A DNA stretch of 64,000 nucleotides from Microbulbifer elongatus (GTDB taxonomy: Bacteria > Pseudomonadota > Gammaproteobacteria > Pseudomonadales > Cellvibrionaceae). Location: contig NZ_CP088953.1 in assembly GCF_021165935.1 (NCBI RefSeq), forward strand, positions 930,001-994,000, in the 5' to 3' direction. The notes under the pieces were generated by a model. It ran no database searches and was not told the origin of the DNA. It worked only from the letters and a program-made list of their open reading frames with translations. Both the position numbers and the translations under genes were made by a program. Numbering within the stretch: position 1 is the stretch's first letter; each line of letters starts with the position of its first letter. Shown here in pieces: positions 36,460 through 44,813 of the stretch.

Positions 36460-36527
36460 AATTATGATGTAGTTTTTTTACTTCATAATTTTGGGGAATA
36501 TTGGCTGTTCTGTAGTTTTTACTACAG
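36460..36527 (-). promoter_or_regulatory. AT-rich dyads upstream of pckA
   Basis: Two perfect dyads lie in an AT-rich stretch 200-275 bases before pckA: AATTATGA ... TCATAATT (36460-36490) and CTGTAGT-TTTT-ACTACAG (36510-36527). They could be operators for a carbon-source regulator or part of the pckA leader. No regulator can be named. Confidence 0.35.
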
Positions 36528-36572
36528 TCAGAACTGCAGAGATGGATCGCTGCTGATTGGATAGGCGGGCAC

Positions 36573-36598
36573 AAAAAACGCGCCGGCTGGCGCGTTTT
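36573..36598 (-). terminator. rho-independent terminator of hslO
   Basis: A ten-base stem AAAACGCGCC / GGCGCGTTTT with loop GGCT, with T runs on both strands; on the minus strand it ends the hslO message before pckA. Element A of the repeat family lies between hslO and this terminator. Confidence 0.8.
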
Positions 36599-36621
36599 AG
36601 ATGGATCGAGGGGGGCTTGGG

Positions 36622-36743
36622 GCGAAGCTGGCGATGCCGGGTAAAGCTTTGTGAGACCTTCCGCGAGAGGGACCTCGCGGAAGAGCCCCCATGGATGGGT
36701 TTACGGCGTGTCTCACAAAGCTTTACCTGGTAGCGCCACCGCC
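36622..36743. repeat. composite inverted-repeat element, copy A
   Basis: Outer arms 36622-36658 and 36708-36743 are inverted copies of each other with a few mismatches; both include the palindromic core AAGCTTT and TTGTGAGAC. Inside lie a perfect nine-base hairpin TTCCGCGAG / CTCGCGGAA with loop AGGGAC (36659-36682) and a core with CCCATGGATGGG. The order is hairpin then core on the plus strand, so this copy is inverted relative to copies B and D. Confidence 0.8.
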
Positions 36744-36755
36744 ACTAGCGCTGAA

Positions 36756-37634
36756 TCAGTGCAGAGTATGCGGCGGCGCGTTAAACAGCTCCTCGACCTT
36801 GTCGCGATCGAAACGGTAGGTCTGATTGCAGAACTGGCAGTCCGCAGTAATCTCGCCGTTCTGCTCTTCCAGCAGCCGGTACACATCTTCCGGGCCCATG
36901 GCGATCAGCGCCCGCGCACTGCGGTCGGCGGAGCAGCTGCACTTGAAGCGGATATTGGCGGTGCCCAGGCTCGCCGGTTCCAGCTGATGGAACAGGCGGA
37001 ACAGCAGTTCTTCGTGGGGCAGGCTGTGCAGCTCCTCCGGTGTGACCGTAGACGCCAGCTGCACGCCGGTTTCCCAGGCGTCTTCATTTTCCACCGCGGA
37101 AGCCGCGTTGTTACCGGGCAATACCTGCAGCATGATGCCGCCCACGGTGTCGGCGCTGGATTCGATCCAGAAGCGGGTCTGCAATTGCTCGGACTGGGTA
37201 AAGTAGTCCTCCAGGCACTCCGCCAGGGTTTCCTTCTCCAGTGGCACTATGCCTTGATAACGTTCGCCCTCCTGCGGGTCTACGGTGATCACCAGTGCGC
37301 CGCGGTTGCCCACAAGCTCGCGCAGGGTCGCGCGCTCTTCGATCTCCGCGCCCTCTGCAACGCGCGCCAGGCCGCGTACATCGCTCTGGTGTGTACACTC
37401 CGCCACCAATAGGGGCACGTTGCCTTCGCCGCGGGCCTGCAGCATCAGGCTGCCTTCGAATTTGAGCGTCGTGGCGAGCAGGCAGGAAGCGGCGAGAAAT
37501 TCGCCCAGTAGTTTCTGTACCGGCAGTGGCAGTTGGTTTTGCGTCAGCACCTCCCGGTAAGCATCGGTAAGCGTGACCAACTGACCACGTATATCGTGCT
37601 TGGAGAAGATAAAGCGTTCCAACTGATCCGACAT
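36756..37634 (-). CDS. hslO: redox-regulated chaperone Hsp33
   Basis: A 292-residue holdase activated by oxidation; E. coli Hsp33 has a similar length. The zinc switch is intact: CSC (in FKCSCSADRS) and, some 30 residues later, CQFC. The N-terminal domain begins MSDQLERFIFSKHDIRGQ, the family start, which places the ATG at 37634. In E. coli hslO directly follows hslR; here the two are separated by a protease gene, a DUF4124 gene and repeat element B. Confidence 0.95.
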   Translation of the reverse strand: MSDQLERFIFSKHDIRGQLVTLTDAYREVLTQNQLPLPVQKLLGEFLAASCLLATTLKFEGSLMLQARGEGNVPLLVAECTHQSDVRGLARVAEGAEIEERATLRELVGNRGALVITVDPQEGERYQGIVPLEKETLAECLEDYFTQSEQLQTRFWIESSADTVGGIMLQVLPGNNAASAVENEDAWETGVQLASTVTPEELHSLPHEELLFRLFHQLEPASLGTANIRFKCSCSADRSARALIAMGPEDVYRLLEEQNGEITADCQFCNQTYRFDRDKVEELFNAPPHTLH

Positions 37635-37735
37635 GATGTGTGCCTCGCTGACTATCGGTGGGGGGACGTGGGGAGGCGATTTTAGGGGCAGCCCGCCAGA
37701 ATTGCGATAGCCTTCAATGGTAGTGCAGGAGGCGT

Positions 37736-38194
37736 CTATCCACACAGGCGCCGAACCTGGGCCTCCAGTTTGCGCGCTTCGATCTGCCGCTGTCGCTCAC
37801 TGATGGTGGACTCCTTTCCCTCCGCATCCACGAAATACACCGGGCCCTGCAGAATGGACAACTGTTTGCGTGCCCGCCGACAGGCAATCTGCTGTTGCCG
37901 CACCTGATTGGCCTGCTCCCGTTGCTTGCGCGCCGCGTACTCCTGCTCGATATCACTGTAGTGGCGATTGTCGGGAAAATCCTGGCGGCGGGTGGGGTCG
38001 GCGCTGTTCACCGGTTTCAGCTGCCCATCCAGGGACTCGGCGTCGGCCTCCACCGGTGGGCGATCGCCAAAATGGACCTTGCCGTCCTTGTCGACCCAAC
38101 GGTACAGCTCACCGGCCAGGACCGGCTGGCCCCAGAGTGTAAGCAGCAGGGTGGCTCCCCCTGCCAGGATGGAATATGTGAACCGTCCCCGCAC
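37736..38194 (-). CDS. exported DUF4124 protein
   Basis: A 152-residue protein with an N-terminal signal (LLTLWGQPVLAG), a DUF4124 domain (ELYRWVDKDGKVHFGDRPP) and a basic, Gln-rich coiled-coil-like C-terminal half ending RRLCG. I choose GTG 38194 because GGAGG (38202-38206) lies seven bases upstream; the in-frame ATG at 38266 overlaps the S1C protease stop by 26 bases and has no such site. It follows the protease gene closely, so it is probably in its operon. Function unknown. Confidence 0.77.
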   Translation of the reverse strand: MRGRFTYSILAGGATLLLTLWGQPVLAGELYRWVDKDGKVHFGDRPPVEADAESLDGQLKPVNSADPTRRQDFPDNRHYSDIEQEYAARKQREQANQVRQQQIACRRARKQLSILQGPVYFVDAEGKESTISERQRQIEARKLEAQVRRLCG

Positions 38195-38240
38195 CGTCGT
38201 CCCTCCATTGAACTGAGATTTTTGCAATACGTCTGCGTGG

Positions 38241-39791
38241 TTACTGGATCTGGCCGAGTCCGGCATCGCCGGTTTTCACTTCCTCGCCGCGTTCGGCAAG
38301 AGCGCCAAACAGGCCCAGCGAATGGCGTTCTGGAATGTGGTATGTCTGCAGGATCAGCGGTTGCTGTTCCCGCGCTGCGGCGCTGTCGAGCACCATACGA
38401 TAGCCAGCGCCGTCTTTCAGTTCGATATATTCGCTTTCGTTGGCTTCCATCAGCTGCGCGAATTGCTGAAAGTCCCGGATCGGCTCACCATTGACGGACT
38501 CGATGATCCAGTTTTTCCAGTCGTGATAGCCCAGATTCACCGGTGCCGGCAGTACCTTGAGTGCGACTACCAGTTCCTGCTGCTCGGGGCTGGACCACTG
38601 ATTGCGCGCGTAGAGGTAATCAATGGGCGCTTTGGAGTGCCAGTTGCCGCCCCAGCGCTTGATCAGGTTCATATTCAGCGGCACAAACACCACACCACCA
38701 TAGATGTAGTAGCGCGGGCGCTGGTCGAACTTTTCCCCCTGCACCAGAGAGCGCGATGGTGGTGTGGCGGCGAGAGTGATTTCCTCGTTGTAGATCTTTC
38801 CATCCCGGGCAAAGCGCACCGGCAACGGGTCGCCCACGTGGTACTGATCCACGGCAAAGTGGTAATTGGTGCGCTGGTGTTCGCGCCACTCAATGGTGCG
38901 GTCCGCGGCGATGTCGAACCCGTCTACCTGCAGCAGAACGTCGCCGGGTTGCAAAACCTGTGCGGCGGGAGCGTCCTCAAATACCCGCACCACCAGCGCG
39001 CCTTCCTGATCCGGTGCCAGGCCAGCGGCGGCTTTCATGGATGGGCTCTCCAGGCTCTGGGTGACCGCACCCAGTTCCGGGAAGCCCTGATGCACGCCGT
39101 CTTTGGCGTCTTCCAGTACGTGATCAATGACGCTCGGGGGGACAAAGTAGCCCAGGTTTTCGGCACCGTTGCTGTTGTTGGTCTGCATGGCCACGCCGAC
39201 AATTTTGCCGTTGGAAATCACCGGGCCACCGCTGTTACCGGGGTTGATGGCGGCATCGATCTGACCGGCCATCAGATAGCTCTCAGCATGGGCGTAGTAC
39301 TGGTGTTCGACCCTGGACAGCACGCCGCGGGTGATGGACAGGGATTTGCCGCCGATGGGGTAGCCGTAGACGGTGACTTCTTCCTGTAGCTCGGGCAGCT
39401 TGCCGAAGGTGAGTGCGCGGGTGTCGTCGAAGAAGGCTTCATCGTCGACGGTAAGCAGGGCGAGATCGGCGTCGTGGGAGACGAATTTGACCCGCGCGCG
39501 AAATTTCTGCGCATCGCCGTGGCGCTGTACCTGAATAAAGCTGCCGTTGGCGACAACGTGGGCGTTGGTGAGTATCTGCTGGCCTTTGATCACCGCGCCG
39601 GAGCCGGAGATCTGCTTGGCATTCAGCAGGGCCCAGGGGTTGAAGTAGTCTGGGGCGGCGGCGGTGGTGTAGATCTTGATGATCGAGCGCTTGAGCTGCT
39701 CCCGCTCACGGCTGTCGGCGTGGGTGAGTTGGGAGAAGCAGAGGATCAGCAGGCCCAGTTTCAGGAGGCAGGGTTTCAGCAGGTGTTTCAT
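38241..39791 (-). CDS. periplasmic trypsin-like serine protease with PDZ-like domains (S1C)
   Basis: A 516-residue protein with a signal peptide to about residue 25. The DegP-type catalytic domain shows His78 (TNAHVV), Asp109 (DADLALL) and Ser187 (NPGNSGGP). A PDZ-like domain follows with LVVRVFEDAPAAQVLQPGDVLLQVDG, and a second one near the C terminus (ESVNGEPIRDF). It is larger than DegP (474) and less similar to it than to the plant Deg10/DegP-like long group. A quality-control or processing role in the envelope is likely; the substrate is unknown. Confidence 0.85.
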   Translation of the reverse strand: MKHLLKPCLLKLGLLILCFSQLTHADSREREQLKRSIIKIYTTAAAPDYFNPWALLNAKQISGSGAVIKGQQILTNAHVVANGSFIQVQRHGDAQKFRARVKFVSHDADLALLTVDDEAFFDDTRALTFGKLPELQEEVTVYGYPIGGKSLSITRGVLSRVEHQYYAHAESYLMAGQIDAAINPGNSGGPVISNGKIVGVAMQTNNSNGAENLGYFVPPSVIDHVLEDAKDGVHQGFPELGAVTQSLESPSMKAAAGLAPDQEGALVVRVFEDAPAAQVLQPGDVLLQVDGFDIAADRTIEWREHQRTNYHFAVDQYHVGDPLPVRFARDGKIYNEEITLAATPPSRSLVQGEKFDQRPRYYIYGGVVFVPLNMNLIKRWGGNWHSKAPIDYLYARNQWSSPEQQELVVALKVLPAPVNLGYHDWKNWIIESVNGEPIRDFQQFAQLMEANESEYIELKDGAGYRMVLDSAAAREQQPLILQTYHIPERHSLGLFGALAERGEEVKTGDAGLGQIQ

Positions 39792-39907
39792 TACGCGTCG
39801 AGTCTTGATTATTTGTGGGTCTGGGCCAGTTTAGCACTTTGGCGGGTTTGTGCTCTGTTGTGGGGCCACGTCAGGTTATGGGGTCTGTCCTTTCGTCGTT
39901 TTGTGGC

Positions 39908-40019
39908 GGCCAGGCGTCGGGTACAGGTTTTCAGGACCGCTGCGAGTACATCCATGTACGCTGCGTCGCAAACGTCCCTGTTTGCGACGCTCCTGAAAAC
40001 CTGTACCCGACGCCTGGCC
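39908..40019. repeat. composite inverted-repeat element, copy B
   Basis: Outer arms 39908-39936 and 39991-40019 are a perfect 29-base inverted repeat. Inside lie a core with TACATCCATGTA (near 39947-39958) and an 11-base hairpin GCGTCGCAAAC / GTTTGCGACGC with loop GTCCCT (39963-39990). It sits in the gap between the S1C protease gene and hslR, which contains no gene. Confidence 0.85.
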
Positions 40020-40049
40020 TTAGCATTTAGCTTCTGTACTTCGTAGCAT

Positions 40050-40123
40050 CTGGATCCCGGATCGAGTCCGGGATGACAATGTCTGTAGTGGAATCGTCAT
40101 GCCGGGCTTGATCCGGCATCCAG
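40050..40123. repeat. REP-like inverted pair
   Basis: Two copies of a GGATnCCGGATCnAGnCCGGnATGAC-type palindrome face each other (40050-40078 and 40094-40123). Each is itself a dyad and they are near-complementary. The sequence type recalls widespread bacterial REP/BIME elements. It lies directly downstream of the hslR stop, so it could protect or end that message. Confidence 0.75.
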
Positions 40124-40143
40124 TGGGCGTGGCAGGGAATGCG

Positions 40144-40524
40144 TTAGTCTTGCGACTCTCGCAGGAACCGGTGAATCTGCCGACGCTGTTTCTTGTTCGG
40201 GCGTTCGTGGGAAATATTTGCGTTGCTCGCCTTGCGATCCGCAGCAAACTGCTCGCGCTTGGCAATACTGTCTTCGGTTTCCCGATACAAAGTCTGTGCG
40301 ATATCCGCACCACGGCGCTGGTCGGAAAGTACAAGTACCTCTACCACTTTTTCGTCCCAACCTTGGCGAATGGTGAGCAATGTACCGGTAGTTATTTCCT
40401 TACTGGCTTTCACCCGCTGCCCTTCCGCATGCACCTTGCCACCCTCAATGGCCTGTTTGGCAATGCTGCGGGTCTTAAAAAATCGCGCGGCCCAAAGCCA
40501 CTTATCAATACGTACTTTTTCCAT
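40144..40524 (-). CDS. hslR: ribosome-associated heat-shock protein Hsp15
   Basis: A 126-residue S4-domain protein that binds free 50S subunits with a nascent chain and helps recycle them. The S4 motif is at the N terminus: MEKVRIDKWLWAARFFKTRS and AIEGGKVHAEGQRVKAS. A basic tail (PNKKQRRQIHRF) follows. ATG 40524 matches the family start; a TTG at 40539 is unlikely. Neighbours yrfG upstream and hslO downstream are as in E. coli, but repeat elements B and C flank this gene on both sides. Confidence 0.92.
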   Translation of the reverse strand: MEKVRIDKWLWAARFFKTRSIAKQAIEGGKVHAEGQRVKASKEITTGTLLTIRQGWDEKVVEVLVLSDQRRGADIAQTLYRETEDSIAKREQFAADRKASNANISHERPNKKQRRQIHRFLRESQD

Positions 40525-40572
40525 CAGAAATAAATTCAAAAATTACTACGAAGCAAGAATGTCGAATGCGAA

Positions 40573-40683
40573 GGACGGGTGCTGGGTGGCGCTTTCTAGG
40601 AGCGTCGCAAACAGGATGTTTGCGCCGCAGCGCCCAGGGATGGGTTCACAGCGGTCCTGGAAAGCGCCACCCAGTGCCCGGTC
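40573..40683. repeat. composite inverted-repeat element, copy C
   Basis: Outer arms 40573-40601 and 40655-40683 pair along 29 bases with a few mismatches. The inner hairpin GCGTCGCAAACA / TGTTTGCGCCGC with loop GGA (40602-40628) and a core with CCAGGGATGGG follow. The order is hairpin then core, as in copy A. It lies between hslR and yrfG. Confidence 0.82.
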
Positions 40684-40714
40684 GCCACCTGGGGTAATAA
40701 AAGACTGAAAAGAA

Positions 40715-41371
40715 CTACGGAGCCCGAAGAATCTCATCAAAATCATGAATCGCCGGAAACTCGGTAATTTCCCGAACCGGGCTTTTACTATCGGGCTGGC
40801 GGATGCAAAGCAGGTGTTCGATACCGTACTCCTGCGCCGCACCCAGCACATGCAGATTGTCATCCACAAACAGCGTGCGCGCCGGATCAAATGGCTGGCG
40901 CTCCTGCAGCGAGTGCCAGAACAGCGTGCTTTCTTTCGCGTGACCCAGATCGTGGGACGAGACAATCTCATCCAGCCACTGATCAATACCGGTAATTTCC
41001 AGCTTGTGACTCAGGCCATCCGGATGCGCATTGGTCACCAGCAGTGCACGCTTGTTCATCGTGCGCAGACTGCGCAAAAAATTGTCCGTATGCGGCCGCA
41101 GTGCAATGCGATCCTCGATCTCCCGATAGATCGCCGGCACATCCAGCTTCAACACATCCGACCAGTAGTGCAGACAATACCAGTCCAGGGTGCCGCGCAA
41201 CTCATCGGTCATACGGATCACCAGCTGCTGCGCCTCCGCCACCGGAATACCGTTCGCCTCCGCATAGCGCAGGGGCAAATGCTCCATCCAGAAGTGATTG
41301 TCGTAATGCAGATCCAGCAGCGTGCCGTCCATATCCAACAGCACCGTATCGATCCGACTCCAGTCCAGCAT
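40715..41371 (-). CDS. yrfG: GMP/IMP nucleotidase YrfG (HAD family)
   Basis: A 218-residue HAD hydrolase with the nucleophile motif DTVLLDMDGTLLDL, motif II LLVTNAHP, a lysine in HAKES and motif IV FVDDN. The length and the phrases LDWYCLHYWSDVL and TNAHPDGLSHKLE match E. coli YrfG closely; that enzyme dephosphorylates GMP and IMP. It is upstream of hslR as in E. coli, separated here by repeat element C. ATG 41371 gives the family N terminus. Confidence 0.9.
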   Translation of the reverse strand: MLDWSRIDTVLLDMDGTLLDLHYDNHFWMEHLPLRYAEANGIPVAEAQQLVIRMTDELRGTLDWYCLHYWSDVLKLDVPAIYREIEDRIALRPHTDNFLRSLRTMNKRALLVTNAHPDGLSHKLEITGIDQWLDEIVSSHDLGHAKESTLFWHSLQERQPFDPARTLFVDDNLHVLGAAQEYGIEHLLCIRQPDSKSPVREITEFPAIHDFDEILRAP

Positions 41372-41433
41372 ATCCAACCTACTCCGTGAACCAGGATCCA
41401 CGGTTGCACAAAAAATGGTCGACTATTATGCCC

Positions 41434-42117
41434 TCAAGCCCGCCGAGGCGCCAACTCCCCACGAATCAGGCCGATGATCAGCAGCGCCTGGGCCGCATAG
41501 TAGGTCAGCATGATCCAGGTGCCTGACAGCGGCACCGGATACAAAAAGCGGTTGATCGCAATCAGCGCATCCGATGCCATGAAGGCCAGGGCACCGGCAA
41601 ACAGCAGAGAGGAGCGGTCCCGGTGGGCGGCTGCGGACAGTGCCATGGCGGAGATCGCCGCGATATACAGAGTGACCGGCAGAGCCAGAGGGCCCGCAGC
41701 GGGAAGAATCTGCACCGCCAGCATCGCCGCTGCTACCAGAATGGCAAAGGCACGCCCCGCCAGACACAGACTGAGCCGCGCATGGCGGGCGAAGGTTACC
41801 GTGTAGGTGAGTTGCGCCAGTAAAAACGCATCCAGGCCGAAGACGAAGTGGCTGTTGAACGGGATCGCCAGCAGCACGTCACCGGTTGCCGAAAACACCA
41901 GTGCAACAATGGCTAGCAGGCGGGTTGAGCCGGCGAGAGCGGTTGCCGCGAGCCACAGGAGTACGGCGATGGGCACAATCTTCATGGCGGCCATCCATAC
42001 CGCGCTGATGCCCGCACCATCCAGAGTCATATATGCGAGTGCGCTGGCGCCAAACAGTACCATCGGAGCTGGCTGCAATCCGCCAGGTGGTTGGGTTTCC
42101 ATCGCGATCGTCGACAT
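41434..42117 (-). CDS. YhhN/TMEM86-family membrane protein (lysoplasmalogenase-like)
   Basis: A 227-residue protein with about eight hydrophobic helices that fill most of the length, ending in RGELAPRRA. The conserved family blocks are FSATGDVLLAI near residue 82 and AFMASDALIAINRF near residue 186. The family includes lysoplasmalogenases that cleave vinyl-ether lysophospholipids; whether this one does is not known. ATG 42117 has GGAG about seven bases upstream. A longer in-frame reading to 42948 runs antisense through cysK and is not real. Confidence 0.8.
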   Translation of the reverse strand: MSTIAMETQPPGGLQPAPMVLFGASALAYMTLDGAGISAVWMAAMKIVPIAVLLWLAATALAGSTRLLAIVALVFSATGDVLLAIPFNSHFVFGLDAFLLAQLTYTVTFARHARLSLCLAGRAFAILVAAAMLAVQILPAAGPLALPVTLYIAAISAMALSAAAHRDRSSLLFAGALAFMASDALIAINRFLYPVPLSGTWIMLTYYAAQALLIIGLIRGELAPRRA

Positions 42118-42291
42118 AGGCTTCTCCGTTATTTTTCGTTTTGTTGCTATGGGGAGTATTCTTGCCCGAGTATTCGCGAATCTGCCGCGCCGTACAATCC
42201 GCTGCGGCGTGACATTTTCGACCACAGATTCCGTTTTCTGATTTCTGGTATTAACTAAGCCACCCCCTTTTGTCCATTCAAGGAGTGACAG

Positions 42292-43209
42292 ATGAAGGTC
42301 AACAATATTCTCGAAACCATCGGCAACACGCCCCACGTACGTATCAATCACCTGTTTCGCGACGACATCGAGGTGTGGATGAAGGTGGAGCGCTTCAATC
42401 CCGGTAGCAGCATCAAAGATCGTATCGCCCTGGGGATGATCGAGGATGCGGAGAAGTCCGGCGCACTGAAACCGGGGGGTGTCATCGTGGAGCCCACCTC
42501 GGGCAATACCGGTATCGGACTGGCGATGGTGGCGGCGGTGAAGGGTTACCCGCTGATTCTGACCATGCCGGAGTCCATGTCGGTGGAGCGCCGCAAGATC
42601 ATGAAAGCACTGGGGGCGGAGTTGGTGCTCACTCCCAAGGAAAATGGTATGCCCGGGGCCATCGCTATGGCGGAGGAGATTCTGGCGAAGCATGAGAACA
42701 GCTGGATGCCCCAGCAGTTCAAGAACCCGGCGAATGTGACGGCACATCGGGACACCACGGCCCGGGAAATTCTGGCGGACTTTCCGGAGGGCTTGGATTT
42801 TCTGATTACCGGTGTGGGTACCGGTGGCCACATTACCGGGTGTGCGCAGGTGTTGAAGGCGTCGATGGCGAACCTGCAGGTGCTGGCGGTGGAGCCGGAG
42901 AAGTCGCAGGTGATTGCCGGTGGTGAGAAGGGTATGCACCGTTTGCAAGGTATTGGTGCGGGTTTTGTGCCGGAGGTGCTGGATAAGGAGGCGCTGGACG
43001 GCACCATCGGGGTGAGCGAGGAGGATAGCTTTGAGATGGCGCGGCAGTGTGCGTTGAAGGAGGGGATCTTTATCGGCATTTCATCCGGGGCGTCGCTGGC
43101 GGCGTTGAAGAAGCGGGAGAAGGATCTGGATGCCGGTAGTCGGGTGCTGGTGTTCAGCTACGACACCGGTGAGCGCTACCTGTCTATCGACGACCTCTTT
43201 TCCGCGTAA
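42292..43209 (+). CDS. cysK: cysteine synthase (O-acetylserine sulfhydrylase)
   Basis: A 305-residue PLP enzyme that makes cysteine from O-acetylserine and sulfide. The PLP lysine is Lys42 ([12 protein letters not shown]), the substrate loop is [11 protein letters not shown], and the phosphate-binding glycine loop is [11 protein letters not shown]. The sequence is closest to the Bacillus-type CysK and not to CysM. The C terminus [15 protein letters not shown] is typical. It is divergent from the YhhN gene and followed by cysQ, with repeat D in between. Confidence 0.93.
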   Translation: MKVNNILETIGNTPHVRINHLFRDDIEVWMKVERFNPGSSIKDRIALGMIEDAEKSGALKPGGVIVEPTSGNTGIGLAMVAAVKGYPLILTMPESMSVERRKIMKALGAELVLTPKENGMPGAIAMAEEILAKHENSWMPQQFKNPANVTAHRDTTAREILADFPEGLDFLITGVGTGGHITGCAQVLKASMANLQVLAVEPEKSQVIAGGEKGMHRLQGIGAGFVPEVLDKEALDGTIGVSEEDSFEMARQCALKEGIFIGISSGASLAALKKREKDLDAGSRVLVFSYDTGERYLSIDDLFSA

Positions 43210-43302
43210 TCGCCCTTCTCTCTATTCCAGGTCAGGCGGGATCTATCCACAAAACCCGTCTTGGCCTGCGTATAATCCCTTTTTTCTTTTGAGTTCGGTG
43301 GC

Positions 43303-43429
43303 GGCGGCGCTACCGGGTGTCCCCTTGTGAGACACGACCTAGGCGGCCCCCCGTGAATCCATCCATGGGGGCTCTGCAAAAACATCCTGTTTTTGAAGGT
43401 CTCACAAGGGGACACCCGGTATCGCCGCC
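43303..43429. repeat. composite inverted-repeat element, copy D
   Basis: Outer arms 43303-43333 and 43399-43429 are a 31-base inverted repeat with one mismatch, sharing TTGTGAGAC with copy A. Between them lie the core (ATCCATCCATGGGGGCT) and the hairpin CAAAAACA / TGTTTTTG with loop TCC (43377-43395). The order is core then hairpin, as in copy B. It lies between cysK and cysQ. Confidence 0.83.
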
Positions 43430-43483
43430 TTCGCATCGGGCTACAGTCGCACATATAGCATTAGATAGTTACCCGGGGGAATC

Positions 43484-44320
43484 ATGGAAAACGTAGTAAG
43501 CAGGGAGCTGCTGGATCAGGTCATCGCCATTTCAGTGGAAGCGGGTGAGGCGATTTTAGAGGTGTACAACGCCAGTGGTGAGCTGGAGGTGGATACCAAG
43601 TCCGATGATTCTCCGGTGACCGCTGCGGACCTGGCGGCGCACAAGATTCTGGCGCCGGCGCTGGCGAAGCTGCTAGATGGGGTGCCGGTGTTGTCGGAAG
43701 AAGGTGAGATGCCTTCTTACGATGTGCGCAGTCAGTGGGACCGCTACTGGATCATTGATCCGCTGGATGGCACCAAGGAGTTTATCCGCCGCAACGGTGA
43801 GTTCACGGTGAATGTGGCGCTGATTGAGAAGGGCGAGCCGGTGCTGGGGGTGGTGCACGTGCCGGTGTTGGATATTACCTATGCGGGCGCCAAGTCCCTG
43901 GGGGCGATGAAGCGGGATGCGTCTGGTGAGACGGCAATTTCTGTGCGGGCGATGCAGCCGCGGCTGGAGGCGAAGCTGCCGATTGAGGTGGTGGCGAGCC
44001 GCAGTCATGGGGCCGGTGCGGTGGATGCGCTACTGGAGCGTATCGAGGGGGCGCTGGGTGAGACCGGGCTGAAGAATATGGGCAGCTCGCTGAAGTTGTG
44101 TCTGGTGGCCGAGGGTGCGGCGGATCTGTATCCGCGTCTGGCGCTGACCTGCGAATGGGATACGGCGGCGGCACAGGCGGTGGTGGAAGCGGCCGGTGGT
44201 ATGGTGGTGGACGATAAGTTCGACCTGCTGCGCTACAACCAGAAGGACGAGCTGCTGAATCCGTTCTTCTATGTAATCGGTGATTCGTCGTTTGACTGGA
44301 AAACGCTGCTTCTGGGCTAA
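43484..44320 (+). CDS. cysQ: 3'(2'),5'-bisphosphate nucleotidase
   Basis: A 278-residue inositol-monophosphatase-family enzyme that removes PAP, a by-product of sulfate assimilation. The metal-binding motifs are visible: DSPVTAADLAAHK, the signature DPLDGTKEFI, and WDTAAAQAVVEAAGG. Lying next to cysK fits sulfur metabolism. A GGGGGA sequence precedes the ATG by about five bases. After the stop a CCACGG/CCGTGG hairpin (44333-44347) is seen but without a T run. Confidence 0.93.
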   Translation: MENVVSRELLDQVIAISVEAGEAILEVYNASGELEVDTKSDDSPVTAADLAAHKILAPALAKLLDGVPVLSEEGEMPSYDVRSQWDRYWIIDPLDGTKEFIRRNGEFTVNVALIEKGEPVLGVVHVPVLDITYAGAKSLGAMKRDASGETAISVRAMQPRLEAKLPIEVVASRSHGAGAVDALLERIEGALGETGLKNMGSSLKLCLVAEGAADLYPRLALTCEWDTAAAQAVVEAAGGMVVDDKFDLLRYNQKDELLNPFFYVIGDSSFDWKTLLLG

Positions 44321-44513
44321 GGCCCGGTAGCCCCACGGATCCCGTGGCCGGGTCACGGGCCCGGTAAAGTGTCCATTTCTGGTCTAGGCTTTACGGTATT
44401 ACCCGTCTGCCGCCGTAGCTTTCGACGACAGTTTTTCGTTGAAATATGTGCAAGCGGCGGTAGTCGGTTCCATCCACCTGCTCTATCCGATACCGGGATT
44501 GGGAGGTAATGCC

Positions 44514-44720
44514 ATGGCTTGTGCCCGTGCTGCTCACGTGAATGTGAGCGAGACCGAAACCCGCCATCTGCGCCAGCGCCTGCAGGTGGAGATTACCTGG
44601 CTGTCTCGCCAGCTGCAGGATCTTCAGACGGCAGACCAGCTTCCCGACCACTCTCTGCAACAGACCTACAGGGAAATGATTTTTTCCCGTCGCGCTCTGC
44701 TTGGACGTATTCCCCGCTGA
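44514..44720 (+). CDS. small 68-residue conserved-looking protein
   Basis: A frame beginning MACARAAHVNVSETETRH has a perfect Shine-Dalgarno GGGAGG (44501-44506) seven bases before ATG. Most of it is one amphipathic helix (RHLRQRLQVEITWLSRQLQDLQ) and the C terminus is basic (IFSRRALLGRIPR). No family is recognised. The strong ribosome-binding site is the main reason to believe it. Confidence 0.62.
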   Translation: MACARAAHVNVSETETRHLRQRLQVEITWLSRQLQDLQTADQLPDHSLQQTYREMIFSRRALLGRIPR

Positions 44721-44813
44721 GCAGCGCCTTTTGCAGAAAACTTTTCCTGCCGGCTTGCGATTTCCGCAATTTTTACCGCGCGCGTCGCGCATTTAATTTC
44801 TTTGCTGAGAATT

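Noticed and set aside
41434..42948. A 504-residue minus-strand frame covering the YhhN gene and most of cysK
   Set aside because: The upstream 277 codons run antisense through cysK and have no protein-like pattern; the real gene starts at 42117.
44321..44360. A fifth copy of the composite repeat after cysQ
   Set aside because: The CCACGG/CCGTGG hairpin and the GGCCCGGTA repeats lack the CATCC core and the conserved loop of the family.
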